Shown: piece by piece, positions 1 to 7,556 of the stretch
Layout of the letters: the number at the start of each line of letters is the position of its first letter
Numbering within the stretch: the stretch's first letter is position 1
Origin: JAMXLO01 sp963812505
Lineage (GTDB): Bacteria > Pseudomonadota > Alphaproteobacteria > Acetobacterales > Acetobacteraceae
DNA: 64,000 nt
Direction: 5' to 3'
Assembly (NCBI GenBank): GCA_963812505.1
Contig: CAWEVM010000007.1
Coordinates: 121,783 to 185,782, forward strand
Translations under genes and position numbers: made by a program
Notes under the pieces: model-generated
Database searches by the model: none
Seen by the model: the letters and a program-made list of their open reading frames with translations, nothing else
What the model was told of the DNA's origin: nothing

Positions 1-398
1 CGTACCCAAAGGCGGAAATCCGTCGCCACCTGGTCGTTGCGGCTGCGCGCGGTGTGCAGTCGGCGACCGGCCTCGCCGATACGCTCGGTGAGGCGGGCCT
101 CGATGTTCATGTGGATGTCCTCGAGCGCCACGTCGAACGGGAAGCGACCGGTCTCGATCTCGTGCGCGATCGCCGCTAGACCCTCGCCTATGGCCTGCTC
201 ATCTTGTGTCGAGATGATCCCCACCCGCGCCAGCATCGCGGCATGCGCCAAGGAGCCCCTGATGTCCTGCCGCCATAGCTTCTGGTCGAAACCGATCGAG
301 GCGTTGATCTCCTGCATCACCACCGACGGGCCGGCGGCGAATCGCCCGCCCCATTGCGGATTGGCGGCCTCGTTCCGCTGCTTCGGCGTCTCGCTCAA
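1..398 (-). CDS. argH: argininosuccinate lyase, N-terminal part (cut by window start)
   Basis: Argininosuccinate lyase splits argininosuccinate into arginine and fumarate, the last step of arginine synthesis in the cytoplasm. The minus-strand translation carries the family's N-terminal hallmark NPQWGGRFAAGPS, then INASIGFDQKLWRQDI and HTARSRNDQVATD, the substrate-binding stretch. Only about 130 residues lie inside the window. No ATG is available at the expected distance before NPQWGGRF. A TTG at 396-398 is the best-placed start but has no clear ribosome binding site, so the 5' end is uncertain. The gene diverges from the TlpA-like gene at 414 with almost no spacer, so the two must share promoter DNA or use promoters inside each other. 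Identity is firm; the start is not. Confidence 0.88.
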   Translation of the reverse strand, partial: MSETPKQRNEAANPQWGGRFAAGPSVVMQEINASIGFDQKLWRQDIRGSLAHAAMLARVGIISTQDEQAIGEGLAAIAHEIETGRFPFDVALEDIHMNIEARLTERIGEAGRRLHTARSRNDQVATDFRLWV

Positions 399-413
399 GA
401 AAGGACTCGCGTC

Positions 414-965
414 GTGCTGTTGATTAAGCGCCGCGCTGCGCTCGCGGCCGGCGGGACCCTAGCCGCCGCCCTGATCGCGCGCAAACCACGTGCCGAGGAA
501 CTCGACGATGTCGCCAAGGCGCTGATGCCGACCAATCCGCCCGTGCCCGCGCCCGATATCACCTTCCAGTCCGCCGATGGGACAGAACATCGCCTGGCGG
601 AATTCCTGGGGCATGGCATGGTGGTCAACCTCTGGGCGACATGGTGCGTGCCCTGCGTCGCGGAGCTGCCGTCGCTGGCAAGGTTGTCGAAGACATTGGC
701 ACCCGACGACATCGCGGTGCTGCCCCTGTCATCCGATCGTGGCGGAGCGCCGACCGTGCAGGCCTTCTTTCAGCAGCACGGGATCACCGGGCTGCCCATA
801 CTCCTGGACCCCAGGAGCGCCGCGATCCGCGTCGTGCATGCCCGTGGCATTCCGACGAGCCTGATCATCGACAGGAAAGGCCGCGAGGTCGCCAGGCTGG
901 AAGGTTCCGCCGACTGGTCGACGCCAATGGCGGCGCAGCTCATCAAGCGGCTCGCATCGGACTGA
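414..965 (+). CDS. TlpA-like thioredoxin-fold thiol:disulfide reductase
   Basis: A periplasmic TlpA/ResA-type reductase that would pass electrons to cysteines of exported proteins, for example apocytochromes or copper-site proteins. The GTG at 414 is chosen because AAAGGA lies about 6 bases upstream and the resulting N-terminus (MLLIKRRAALAAGG then LAAALIA) is a signal peptide. An ATG at 354 would extend it into argH and spoil that signal. The active site WCVPC stands in LWATWCVPCVAELPS, and the cis-proline loop is GIPTSLIID. Length (183 residues) is normal. The likely electron donor, a DsbD-type protein, is encoded at 9292-11322 on the opposite strand. The last third of this gene is duplicated at 2851-3055, next to a copy of the dsbD tail. 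Confidence 0.87.
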   Translation: MLLIKRRAALAAGGTLAAALIARKPRAEELDDVAKALMPTNPPVPAPDITFQSADGTEHRLAEFLGHGMVVNLWATWCVPCVAELPSLARLSKTLAPDDIAVLPLSSDRGGAPTVQAFFQQHGITGLPILLDPRSAAIRVVHARGIPTSLIIDRKGREVARLEGSADWSTPMAAQLIKRLASD

Positions 966-971
966 GGCAGC

Positions 972-1011
972 CGTCGGACGGGCGTTGTGCGAACAGCCGC
1001 AATCGACCCTT
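972..1011 (+). repeat. 40-bp repeat copy A, just downstream of tlpA-like gene
   Basis: This 40-bp stretch recurs at 3218-3257 with two mismatches. Copy A begins 6 bp after the TlpA-like stop codon; copy B lies downstream of the broken tlpA tail. The parallel placement supports both being descended from the same post-tlpA sequence through a segmental duplication. Confidence 0.75.
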
Positions 1012-1151
1012 TGCGGAACAGCCGGCGCCACCGAAACGTGCGGGCCACGGAGCGTCAGCCCGGTGTCCCAGAAACCGCGGACAGTACATTGGCGCGCATT
1101 GTCCAATAGCACCGACCAGCGCGCGCCGTGTACCCGGAGTAAATCCGAGGA

Positions 1152-2549
1152 TTAATCCAGCGCCGGATGGCGGGTGTGCCAGTCGGTGATTGACTGGAAC
1201 GAATACCCAGCCCGAAGCAGCAGATCTTCCGACAAATGCTTCCCGACCAGTTGGAACCCGATTGGGGCGCCACGCTTGTCGAAGCCGCCGTTCATCGTCA
1301 GCGCCGGCATCCCGGTCAGGTCAAACGGTGCAGTGTAACGCAATGCAGGCGCGAGATCCCCCTTCGCCATTTCATCCCATTCCGCGGCGCTGGGGCTCGG
1401 TGCGGACATCACCGGGATCAGCAAGACATCGATATCCCGGAACATGCCCGCGACCTGGCCGGTAAACCGGTCACGCAGGATATGAGCCTTGCCGAGCTCG
1501 GCGGCCGTGACCTTTCCAGCGGCCTCCAGGACGCCGTTCAGGCCCGGCCCATATTCGGCGGCACTGCTCGGATACGTCGCCTCATGCGCGATCGCCGCCT
1601 CGGCTAAGCACAGATGCATCCAAGCGGTCATGGAATCGGTGATCGGCGGGAACTCGACCGGAACGAAGCGCGCTCCCGATGCCACCAGGGCATCCCTCGC
1701 GCCGTTCAGCACTGTCAGAACCTCCTCGTCCATACCCTCAAACGCATAGCTTTGCGCAAGCCCGACACGCAGTCCGCGGATGCCCCCCGTAAGACAAGCG
1801 ACATAGTCCGGCACGGGTGCAAGCAGCGTGGTTGGATCGCAGGGGTCTGCCCCGGCGATTGCATCCAGCATCGCCGCGCAATCCGCTGCGGTGCGAGTCA
1901 TCGGCCCGATGTGATCGAGCGAGTCCGACAATGGGAAAACACCGTACCGACTGACCCGTCCCCAGGTCGGCTTGAGACCCGTCAACCCACAGCCGGACGA
2001 CGGGAAACGGATCGACCCTCCAGTGTCGGAGCCGAGCGATCCGTAGCACAGTCCTGCGGCCGTCGCTGCTCCCGATCCGCTCGAAGACGCACCTGTCCAG
2101 ACGTCGGCATGCCATGGATTGACCGGTGTCGGCATGCCGGGATGATGGGTCGCGAAAGCGCCTTCGGTCATCGACAGCTTGCCAAGCAGGATCGCCCCGG
2201 CCCGTTCCAGCCGCTCCACGACCGTGCTGGTGTACGGCGGGATGAAGTTCTTATGAATGAACATTCCGGCAGCGGTCGGCGCGAAGTCGGTGTAGCACAA
2301 ATCCTTCACCGCGATCGGCACGCCATGCAAAGGGCCACGCCAGAAGCTACGGTTCAGCTCGTCTTCTGCCTGCCGAGCTTTTGCTATCGCCCGATCCGCG
2401 AGCAATGTGGTGTAGGACTTCAGCTCCCCGTCATGCCGCGCAATTCGCGCCAGGATTGATTCGGTGAGTGCGGTTGGCTTCAACTCGCCGCTCCGGAGCC
2501 TCGCCGAAACGTCCATCAAGCTGAGATAGTGAACAGGTTCCGAGGTCAT
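1152..2549 (-). CDS. amidase signature family protein (aspartyl-tRNA amidotransferase A/AtzF type)
   Basis: A 465-residue amidase that hydrolyses a carboxamide to acid plus ammonia; the substrate cannot be told from sequence. The Ser-cisSer-Lys triad is present: K82 in PIAVKDLC, the cis-serine in GASSSGSG (about S155) and nucleophile S179 in GSDTGGSIRFPSSGCG. The start ATG has GGAG four to five bases upstream. There is no partner resembling GatB or GatC, so this is a free-standing amidase, not a tRNA amidotransferase subunit. It is flanked by the intact tlpA-like gene and by the chimeric tlpA/dsbD scar, and so sits inside what looks like the first copy of an old tandem duplication. Confidence 0.9.
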   Translation of the reverse strand: MTSEPVHYLSLMDVSARLRSGELKPTALTESILARIARHDGELKSYTTLLADRAIAKARQAEDELNRSFWRGPLHGVPIAVKDLCYTDFAPTAAGMFIHKNFIPPYTSTVVERLERAGAILLGKLSMTEGAFATHHPGMPTPVNPWHADVWTGASSSGSGAATAAGLCYGSLGSDTGGSIRFPSSGCGLTGLKPTWGRVSRYGVFPLSDSLDHIGPMTRTAADCAAMLDAIAGADPCDPTTLLAPVPDYVACLTGGIRGLRVGLAQSYAFEGMDEEVLTVLNGARDALVASGARFVPVEFPPITDSMTAWMHLCLAEAAIAHEATYPSSAAEYGPGLNGVLEAAGKVTAAELGKAHILRDRFTGQVAGMFRDIDVLLIPVMSAPSPSAAEWDEMAKGDLAPALRYTAPFDLTGMPALTMNGGFDKRGAPIGFQLVGKHLSEDLLLRAGYSFQSITDWHTRHPALD

Positions 2550-2761
2550 GTCTCCGGCCCTTTCTGATTATTGCGCCCGCCTGTCGCGGGCTTCCTCACA
2601 GATGATTTATCACAAAGCGACAACGTGACGGCAAATCCGCGCCGACGCCGATGGCGCGTTGCGAACGAAAGACAGCTTTCCACCCAAAGCGGTTCGTCTG
2701 AATAGGGCCTGAACCCATCACTATAGATGCTGACATGCCAGGATTGCCCAACAGCGCATCA

Positions 2762-3055
2762 ATGCCTCTTTGCAAAGACATTATATTGGCCCCGATCCAA
2801 TTCACTCAGCAGTGCATTCTGGGTCAGTATCTGCGGCACCACCGCCGGCTGGCCTTCTTTCAACAGCACGGAATCACCGGGCTGCCGATACTCCTGATCC
2901 CCAAGAGCGCCGCGATCCGCGTCGTGCACGCCCGTGGCATTCCGACGAGCCTGATCATCGACAGGAAGGGCCGCGAGGTCGCCAGGCTGGAAGGTTCCGC
3001 CGACCGATCGACGCCAATGGCGGCGCAACTCGTCAAGCGGCTCGCATCGGACCGA
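2762..3055. pseudogene. chimeric scar: dsbD 3' fragment fused to tlpA 3' fragment
   Basis: Positions 2762-2854 resemble 9270-9360, the last codons of the dsbD-type gene plus the bases beyond its stop, in the same orientation. Positions 2851-3055 are nearly identical to 761-965, the final 66 codons of the TlpA-like gene, with four amino-acid changes. The two parts meet at GGCC (2851-2854), a tetranucleotide present at both parent sites (9357-9360 and 761-764). The tlpA copy lacks its N-terminus and WCVPC site, and its stop codon is mutated (TGA to CGA), so it is not a working reductase. The order (dsbD tail, then tlpA tail) is what a tandem duplication of the tlpA-to-dsbD interval leaves at its junction. 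Confidence 0.9.
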
Positions 3056-3062
3056 GGCAGCC

Positions 3063-3524
3063 AACGACTGCCGAGACGGTGGGCGGTGCGAAGCTGAAGA
3101 CCGTGCCGCTACACTGGGTTCGGCTCGATTATCCGGCGGCCGCCACGCGCCTGCGCACCTCTGCACAAAGGTTTTGACAGGTTGAATGGCCAACGCACTT
3201 GCACGGCCGCCATCGGGCGTCGGACGGGCGTTGTGCGGACAGCCGCAATCGGCCCTTCTCGGACATTCCCGACGGTGGCATCCGTCGCGCGGTCGTCGCG
3301 GAGCACGAGGCATCTGTGGTCCCCGCTCCGTCCGACCAAGTCATCCGCCTGGGAATTGCGAACGGCGAAATCCGACCCGAAGCGGCCGTTCGACCTCTCG
3401 CCGGCACGCAATGCGCATGGCATTGCCGCAGGTGCGGAAGCGGCATCCTTATCCGGCTTGTCTCCTCGATGGCAGGGGCTAAGATCGCCCGCAATCTTTC
3501 CTAACCCTGCAAGGAGAGCGTCCC
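3063..3524. other. non-coding stretch with insertion and repeat copy B
   Basis: No gene is recognised here. About 155 bp (3063-3217) has no counterpart after the intact TlpA-like gene and looks inserted between the tlpA tail copy and repeat copy B. Beyond 3260 there is mixed sequence up to the ribosome binding site of the next gene. Short open frames on both strands show no family motifs. Confidence 0.5.
3218..3257 (+). repeat. 40-bp repeat copy B
   Basis: This matches 972-1011 with two mismatches over 40 bp. It lies downstream of the degraded tlpA tail, mirroring copy A, which follows the intact gene. Confidence 0.75.
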
Positions 3525-4034
3525 ATGGCAATCACGATGTACAGCGGCTTTGTTCCGGTATGCCTGCAGTTGCTCGGTGGCCTCAAGACTGTGCTGCAAA
3601 AGGCCGAGGAGCACGCCACGGCCCAGAAATGGGATACCACCGTGGTGCTGAACCTGCGGCTCTTTCCCGACATGTTCCCGCTCGAGCGGCAGGTGCGGCA
3701 GGTCTGCACTCATTCCTGCGGAGCCGGCCGGGTCGCCGGGATTAGCCTGCCGTCCTTCCCCGACCAGGACAACAGCTTCGCCGAAATTCAGGCGCGCATC
3801 GACAAGACCGTCGACTTCCTGAAAGGGCTGCGCGCGGATCAGCTCGACGGCAAGGAAGATACCGTCATCACGGTCCCGATGGGTGGCCAGCCGCGCGAGT
3901 TCAAGTGTCAGAACTACCTGTACCATTTCGCGATGTTGCAGGTGCAGTTCCACGCGACGACGGCGTACGACATCATCCGCAGCACCGGCGTCAAGGTCGG
4001 TAAGCTCAACTATCTCGGCCAAATGCCGTCGTAA
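3525..4034 (+). CDS. DUF1993 (DinB-like helical bundle) protein
   Basis: A 169-residue cytoplasmic protein of the DUF1993 family, whose members have a DinB-like four-helix fold; the biochemical role is unknown. Family features include the opening MYSGFVP...L.GLKTVL, the segment NLRLFPDMFPLERQVRQ and the closing HATTAYDIIRSTGVKVGK.DYLG-type stretch (here KLNYLG). The ATG follows AAGGAG at a proper distance. It stands alone, with about 250 bp before the next gene. Confidence 0.85.
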   Translation: MAITMYSGFVPVCLQLLGGLKTVLQKAEEHATAQKWDTTVVLNLRLFPDMFPLERQVRQVCTHSCGAGRVAGISLPSFPDQDNSFAEIQARIDKTVDFLKGLRADQLDGKEDTVITVPMGGQPREFKCQNYLYHFAMLQVQFHATTAYDIIRSTGVKVGKLNYLGQMPS

Positions 4035-4285
4035 ATCGACGCACTTGTCCAATCGGCAGAGTCGACGACAGGTGCGGAGGCTGGTTGTGCCCGAATTCAT
4101 CGCGGTGTGCCTAGCTAGGTGCGACCGAGGATCGCGCTCAACAGCTCCTGAATTTGGGGAATGTCGGCTAAGATGGCTCCACAGTTGGTGGTCTCGTGTC
4201 TCTCCTGGGCTCCGGGCGTGAGGACCGGGTGCCGACGAGACGGGGCCGAACGATGGCGGCTACGCCTAAAAGAGGAGACGGAAAC

Positions 4286-4936
4286 ATGGCACAAAAAGGT
4301 CGCGGTATTTTCATGGTGTACGTTGATATCGACGCCAAGGACGCGCCGGAATTCAACGAGTGGTATAACAAGGAACATCTACCGGAATTGCTGTCGGTGC
4401 CCGGCATTCTCTCAGCGGCCCGTTACGAGGCAGTCAAGGGTGGCCCGCAGTACCTGGCATGCTATGAACTGGAAAGCGTGGCGGTGATGCAGACGCCGGC
4501 ATTTACTGGCCGGCCCCGGACGCCGTGGGGACAGAAAGTCTCGCCGTCCGTGATTGGGAAGAATTTGACACGCATTGTCGGGGAACAGATTTACCCGGAC
4601 GGCATAGAAAATCCGGAGCGCGGCATGGCGCCGGTGTTGCAGATTGGCCGTATGTCCGTCCCCGCCGAGGTCGATGCGGAGTGGAACGCCTGGTACAGTG
4701 GGGAGTATGTGCCAGGCTACCGCAAGGTGCCGGGAGTGATCTACGCCCGCCGCTATCGGGTTCTCGAGGGTACCAGCGGCTACAGCACGGTCTACGAATT
4801 TGCCAGCACGGCCGTGCCCGAAAGCCCGGAGTGGAAGGAGCAACAGCAACATTCCTCGCCCAATTCGCCGCGCATGCGGCAGGCCATGACACATGCACCG
4901 GGTTCCGCCGGGGTGTACGTACGGGTGAATACCTGA
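4286..4936 (+). CDS. EthD-like dimeric alpha/beta-barrel protein, two tandem repeats
   Basis: A 216-residue protein made of two ferredoxin-like alpha/beta halves. Each half has the pattern acidic residue, W-Y, (E/G)-(H/Y)-x-P, V-P-G, R-Y: EFNEWYNKEHLPELLSVPG near residue 20 and EWNAWYSGEYVPGYRKVPG near residue 130. This resembles EthD/DUF4286-type small barrel proteins, often found beside oxidative catabolic enzymes; a Baeyer-Villiger monooxygenase is encoded 2.6 kb away. ATG 4286 is preferred over upstream in-frame starts because AGGAGA precedes it by about 7 bases and the barrel begins a few residues later. The reaction, if any, is unknown. Confidence 0.72.
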   Translation: MAQKGRGIFMVYVDIDAKDAPEFNEWYNKEHLPELLSVPGILSAARYEAVKGGPQYLACYELESVAVMQTPAFTGRPRTPWGQKVSPSVIGKNLTRIVGEQIYPDGIENPERGMAPVLQIGRMSVPAEVDAEWNAWYSGEYVPGYRKVPGVIYARRYRVLEGTSGYSTVYEFASTAVPESPEWKEQQQHSSPNSPRMRQAMTHAPGSAGVYVRVNT

Positions 4937-5274
4937 AGTCCAGGGAACCGCCACACCGCCACGTCAAACCGTGACGCGCCGAATCTCCACCACTTCCGGG
5001 GACGCTGACTGGTTCGGGGCGGCGAGAACCACATGGGCACCTGTGTGCGGCAGCACTCGCGCAAGCTCAAGTGCATGGCGGGCAATGCCAAGCGGGATTG
5101 TCGAGGCACTGCCGCCGCTCAATGACCGCGCCGCCTTGTATGTGCGGGTCTGCACCAGTGACGTGGCCAGATCGTCGAGAACCGCTGGCGCAGGACCGTG
5201 CTACAGGACTTTGCTCCGCGTTGTGGCGTTGAGGAATACGCGTCATCCTGCGGTCGCACGGCAAAAGAAGAGCG
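4937..5274. other. 338-bp stretch without a recognised gene
   Basis: This lies between two convergent genes. Short open frames on both strands lack ribosome binding sites and family motifs. A minus-strand frame at 4964-5155 vaguely recalls an SDR N-terminus but has no proper glycine motif, and I do not call it. Confidence 0.5.
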
Positions 5275-5302
5275 ATGGAGGCGTCGATAACAACGCCTCC
5301 AT
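5275..5302 (-). terminator. perfect 10-bp hairpin, terminator for the ScyD-like gene
   Basis: ATGGAGGCGT (5275-5284) pairs perfectly with ACGCCTCCAT (5293-5302) around an 8-base loop. It lies six bases beyond the stop of the minus-strand gene at 5308. Read in that direction the stem is followed by a pyrimidine-rich CTCTTCTTTTG run, so it fits an intrinsic terminator. Confidence 0.75.
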
Positions 5303-5307
5303 TTCGT

Positions 5308-6372
5308 CTACTCCGACGATCCTAAAGCGATTTGGACGATCTCGCCGCTTCCCGGACCGGCCGCACCGAAGTTTGAGACGTAGAGGTTGCCGTCTGGACC
5401 AAACGTTAGCGCGGTCGGTAGCGTCAGTCCGGTCGCAACGTCCTCGATGGCGCCCGAATCACTCAGCCGAACAACCTTACCGGCCCCTGGCGCCGGGTTC
5501 CCTGGCTCGGTCGAAAGCTCCACGGCGTAAGGCCGGTGATTGCGGTAGGCCAGCCCTACAACCGTTGTGAACCCTGGCATTGCATGCAGAATCTCGCCTT
5601 TGCGGGATATGTCGAGGATTTGCGAAGTACCCGGCATAATTGGGAAGGTGTTGAGGTTTCCGACGTGGAATGTCCCGCCGTTGGCAGCAATGGCTGTCGG
5701 TACGATGTGTCCTTGTGTGGCGGAGATGTCGATCAACTGGCGAATGTGGCCGTTTTGTTTGACCTCAAGTACTTGACCATGGTTTGGACCAACCACGTAG
5801 AGAGTATCTCGTGTCGCGATCATGCCGTAGAATGTCTCATCCGGTTCGAAATCAGCCGGCTGAACATGAGCGGCTGGATGGTGCATGACGAATTGGCTCA
5901 GGTTTGCGACCTGTTGCCATGTCCCGGCATCACGATCTACCTTGATGATCGCATTGGGTATATCAGGATTCCCGTGCGAGCATCCACCACCAGCAAGGGC
6001 AGCGTATAGCTGGCCGTCAATGAAGGCGATATCCGCCACCCCCAAGATGTCTCCCAAAGAATCTTGGCTGGACGGCAGTTGATCCACTACCGTGCTGCGC
6101 GTGCCATCGGGACGGATCATCGAGATGCGTGCTGTCTTCCCGCCAGTGTAAGGGCCAACCGGGCTAGGCACTTGGTCACACGTTCCTACAGTCCCGTTTG
6201 TTCCGCCAGTACCCGCTTCGGCCACGTATAGATTGCCGTCTGGACCAAACTTCAGTCCGCGTGGACCATTCAGCCCCGATGCAATCACGGTCATGCTGGT
6301 GGTTTGGGCGGCTACACCACTAGCGACGATTGAACAAGCGAAAGCAATAACGCCCAAGCGCCCTCTGTTCAT
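5308..6372 (-). CDS. ScyD/ScyE-like secreted beta-propeller protein
   Basis: A 354-residue exported protein of the ScyD/ScyE family, named after scytonemin-cluster proteins; its role outside cyanobacteria is unknown. The first 22 residues form a Sec signal peptide ending VASGVAAQ. NHL-like propeller strands of the form GPRG(L/A)xFGPDGNLYVA recur: near residue 35 (LNGPRGLKFGPDGNLYVAEAG) and near the C-terminus (LPTALTFGPDGNLYVSNFG). The ATG at 6372 is preceded by GGAGGAAT, an excellent ribosome binding site, and longer in-frame starts would bury the signal peptide. It is monocistronic and ends at a strong hairpin. Confidence 0.85.
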   Translation of the reverse strand: MNRGRLGVIAFACSIVASGVAAQTTSMTVIASGLNGPRGLKFGPDGNLYVAEAGTGGTNGTVGTCDQVPSPVGPYTGGKTARISMIRPDGTRSTVVDQLPSSQDSLGDILGVADIAFIDGQLYAALAGGGCSHGNPDIPNAIIKVDRDAGTWQQVANLSQFVMHHPAAHVQPADFEPDETFYGMIATRDTLYVVGPNHGQVLEVKQNGHIRQLIDISATQGHIVPTAIAANGGTFHVGNLNTFPIMPGTSQILDISRKGEILHAMPGFTTVVGLAYRNHRPYAVELSTEPGNPAPGAGKVVRLSDSGAIEDVATGLTLPTALTFGPDGNLYVSNFGAAGPGSGEIVQIALGSSE

Positions 6373-6655
6373 TGTAATTCCTCCCCGTTTGTTCTCTACC
6401 CGACTGTCGAGCGAGGTTACGCTAAGACACCCTTTGCGACCGTTCAATCAAAAAACTTGTACATCGAAGCGAGTGCGCGATGCCGACTTCCGCCAGGCGC
6501 TCTCTCGGCCGTCAGCTTCTTATGGGTTACGACTGGCAGTAAGGCAGGGTGGGCACACATTTGTGAGGGTGCCCAACTAGGATTTTGCAACGTCGGCCGA
6601 TGCAAATTCGCCGCCAGTGTAGTTCTCGATACAGAATTGGTGCCGGCAGCAAGTG

Positions 6656-6828
6656 TCAGCTATCGCCTGCTGCTTCGATCGCCTCCGCTCGCGCCTCTAG
6701 CTCGTCAGCATAATCACGCAGCCGCTCGCTAGCCTCGTGAGGTCAATGTAATGGGCCAATCGGCGGGCATGCGCTGCACGGGCGTGCAGTTCGGCGACAG
6801 ATTGCGGGTCAGATAACTGTTGTCCCAT
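6656..6828 (-). pseudogene. small alphaproteobacterial helical protein, frameshifted
   Basis: Read from ATG 6828, the minus strand encodes a short helical protein beginning MGQQLSDPQSVAELHARA and continuing HARRLAHYIDLT. Near 6730 the frame breaks. The next frame continues smoothly with EASERLRDYADELEARAEAIE and a stop at 6656. The joined product (about 57 residues) resembles the small LARRHARRLA...A.ERLR.YADELEARA.ALE proteins common in alphaproteobacteria, which have no assigned function. The span is 173 bp, not a multiple of three, so one indel separates the halves: a real lesion or an assembly error. Confidence 0.6.
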
Positions 6829-7556
6829 GATCTGGTCAGAGGGAGTGCCTGAACTCTCGTCACCGGCGTCCTGACGGATAATGGCCAGAGGTCACTCAAT
6901 GCAGCGCTTGTCGTGGGCGCTGTCTACACACGTGCGCGGCATTGTTGGCTGCGTCACCCCACGGTGAACGTAATAGTCTGGGACAGGGCCGTCGTAAGCT
7001 CGAATGGCGTCAGCTTGCCGATGTCAAAACCGTGGTGCTTGCGCGGCTTGATCCACGCGTCCCGATCAATCTGGTTGCTTGACCAATACCCCGCACGGTC
7101 AGCGTCCACATGAGCAGCGGGGAGATCAGCATCACCATCGATCGGGAGGCGCTCCGGGCGTTTTCCGGCGCACCCAGACGAGCGGGACAAGCGAGGGAGG
7201 GCCGCAGACCCGCAGGCAGCGACGAAGCTGCCTGCGGGCAGGCGCAGCGACCAGCCGACCCTTGCACTCGACCGCAGGAAGGTAGGGGTGCGCTCGAATG
7301 TAGCTGCTCGACATCATCGGCGGCCGTGCTCGATTTCATCGACCAAACCTGCTCACACTGAGTGATCGCAAGGTTGCCTGGACGACTGTGCCAGCCGCCC
7401 GACGGTGGAGGCGCCGCGGCATGATGCCGCGACTGGGGCCGCCTAACATGGAGCAGCAGACGCCGAAGGTCGCCGGAGCGGCCGGCGACAAATACCGCTT
7501 GATTGACAGGAAACGCCCCGGATACTGACCGCGCGTGCCCAAAGGAGAGACGCACC
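6829..7556. other. 728-bp region without a recognised gene, upstream of the monooxygenase
   Basis: Overlapping short open frames on both strands show no family motif, no good ribosome binding site and no consistent frame. It probably contains degraded sequence plus the promoter of the monooxygenase gene at 7557. I see no insertion-sequence ends or tRNA. Confidence 0.45.

Noticed and set aside
4964..5155. Minus-strand frame recalling an SDR N-terminus (LSGGSAST, GAHVVLAAP)
   Set aside because: It lacks a proper TGxxxGxG motif and continues into no SDR core; the resemblance is too weak.
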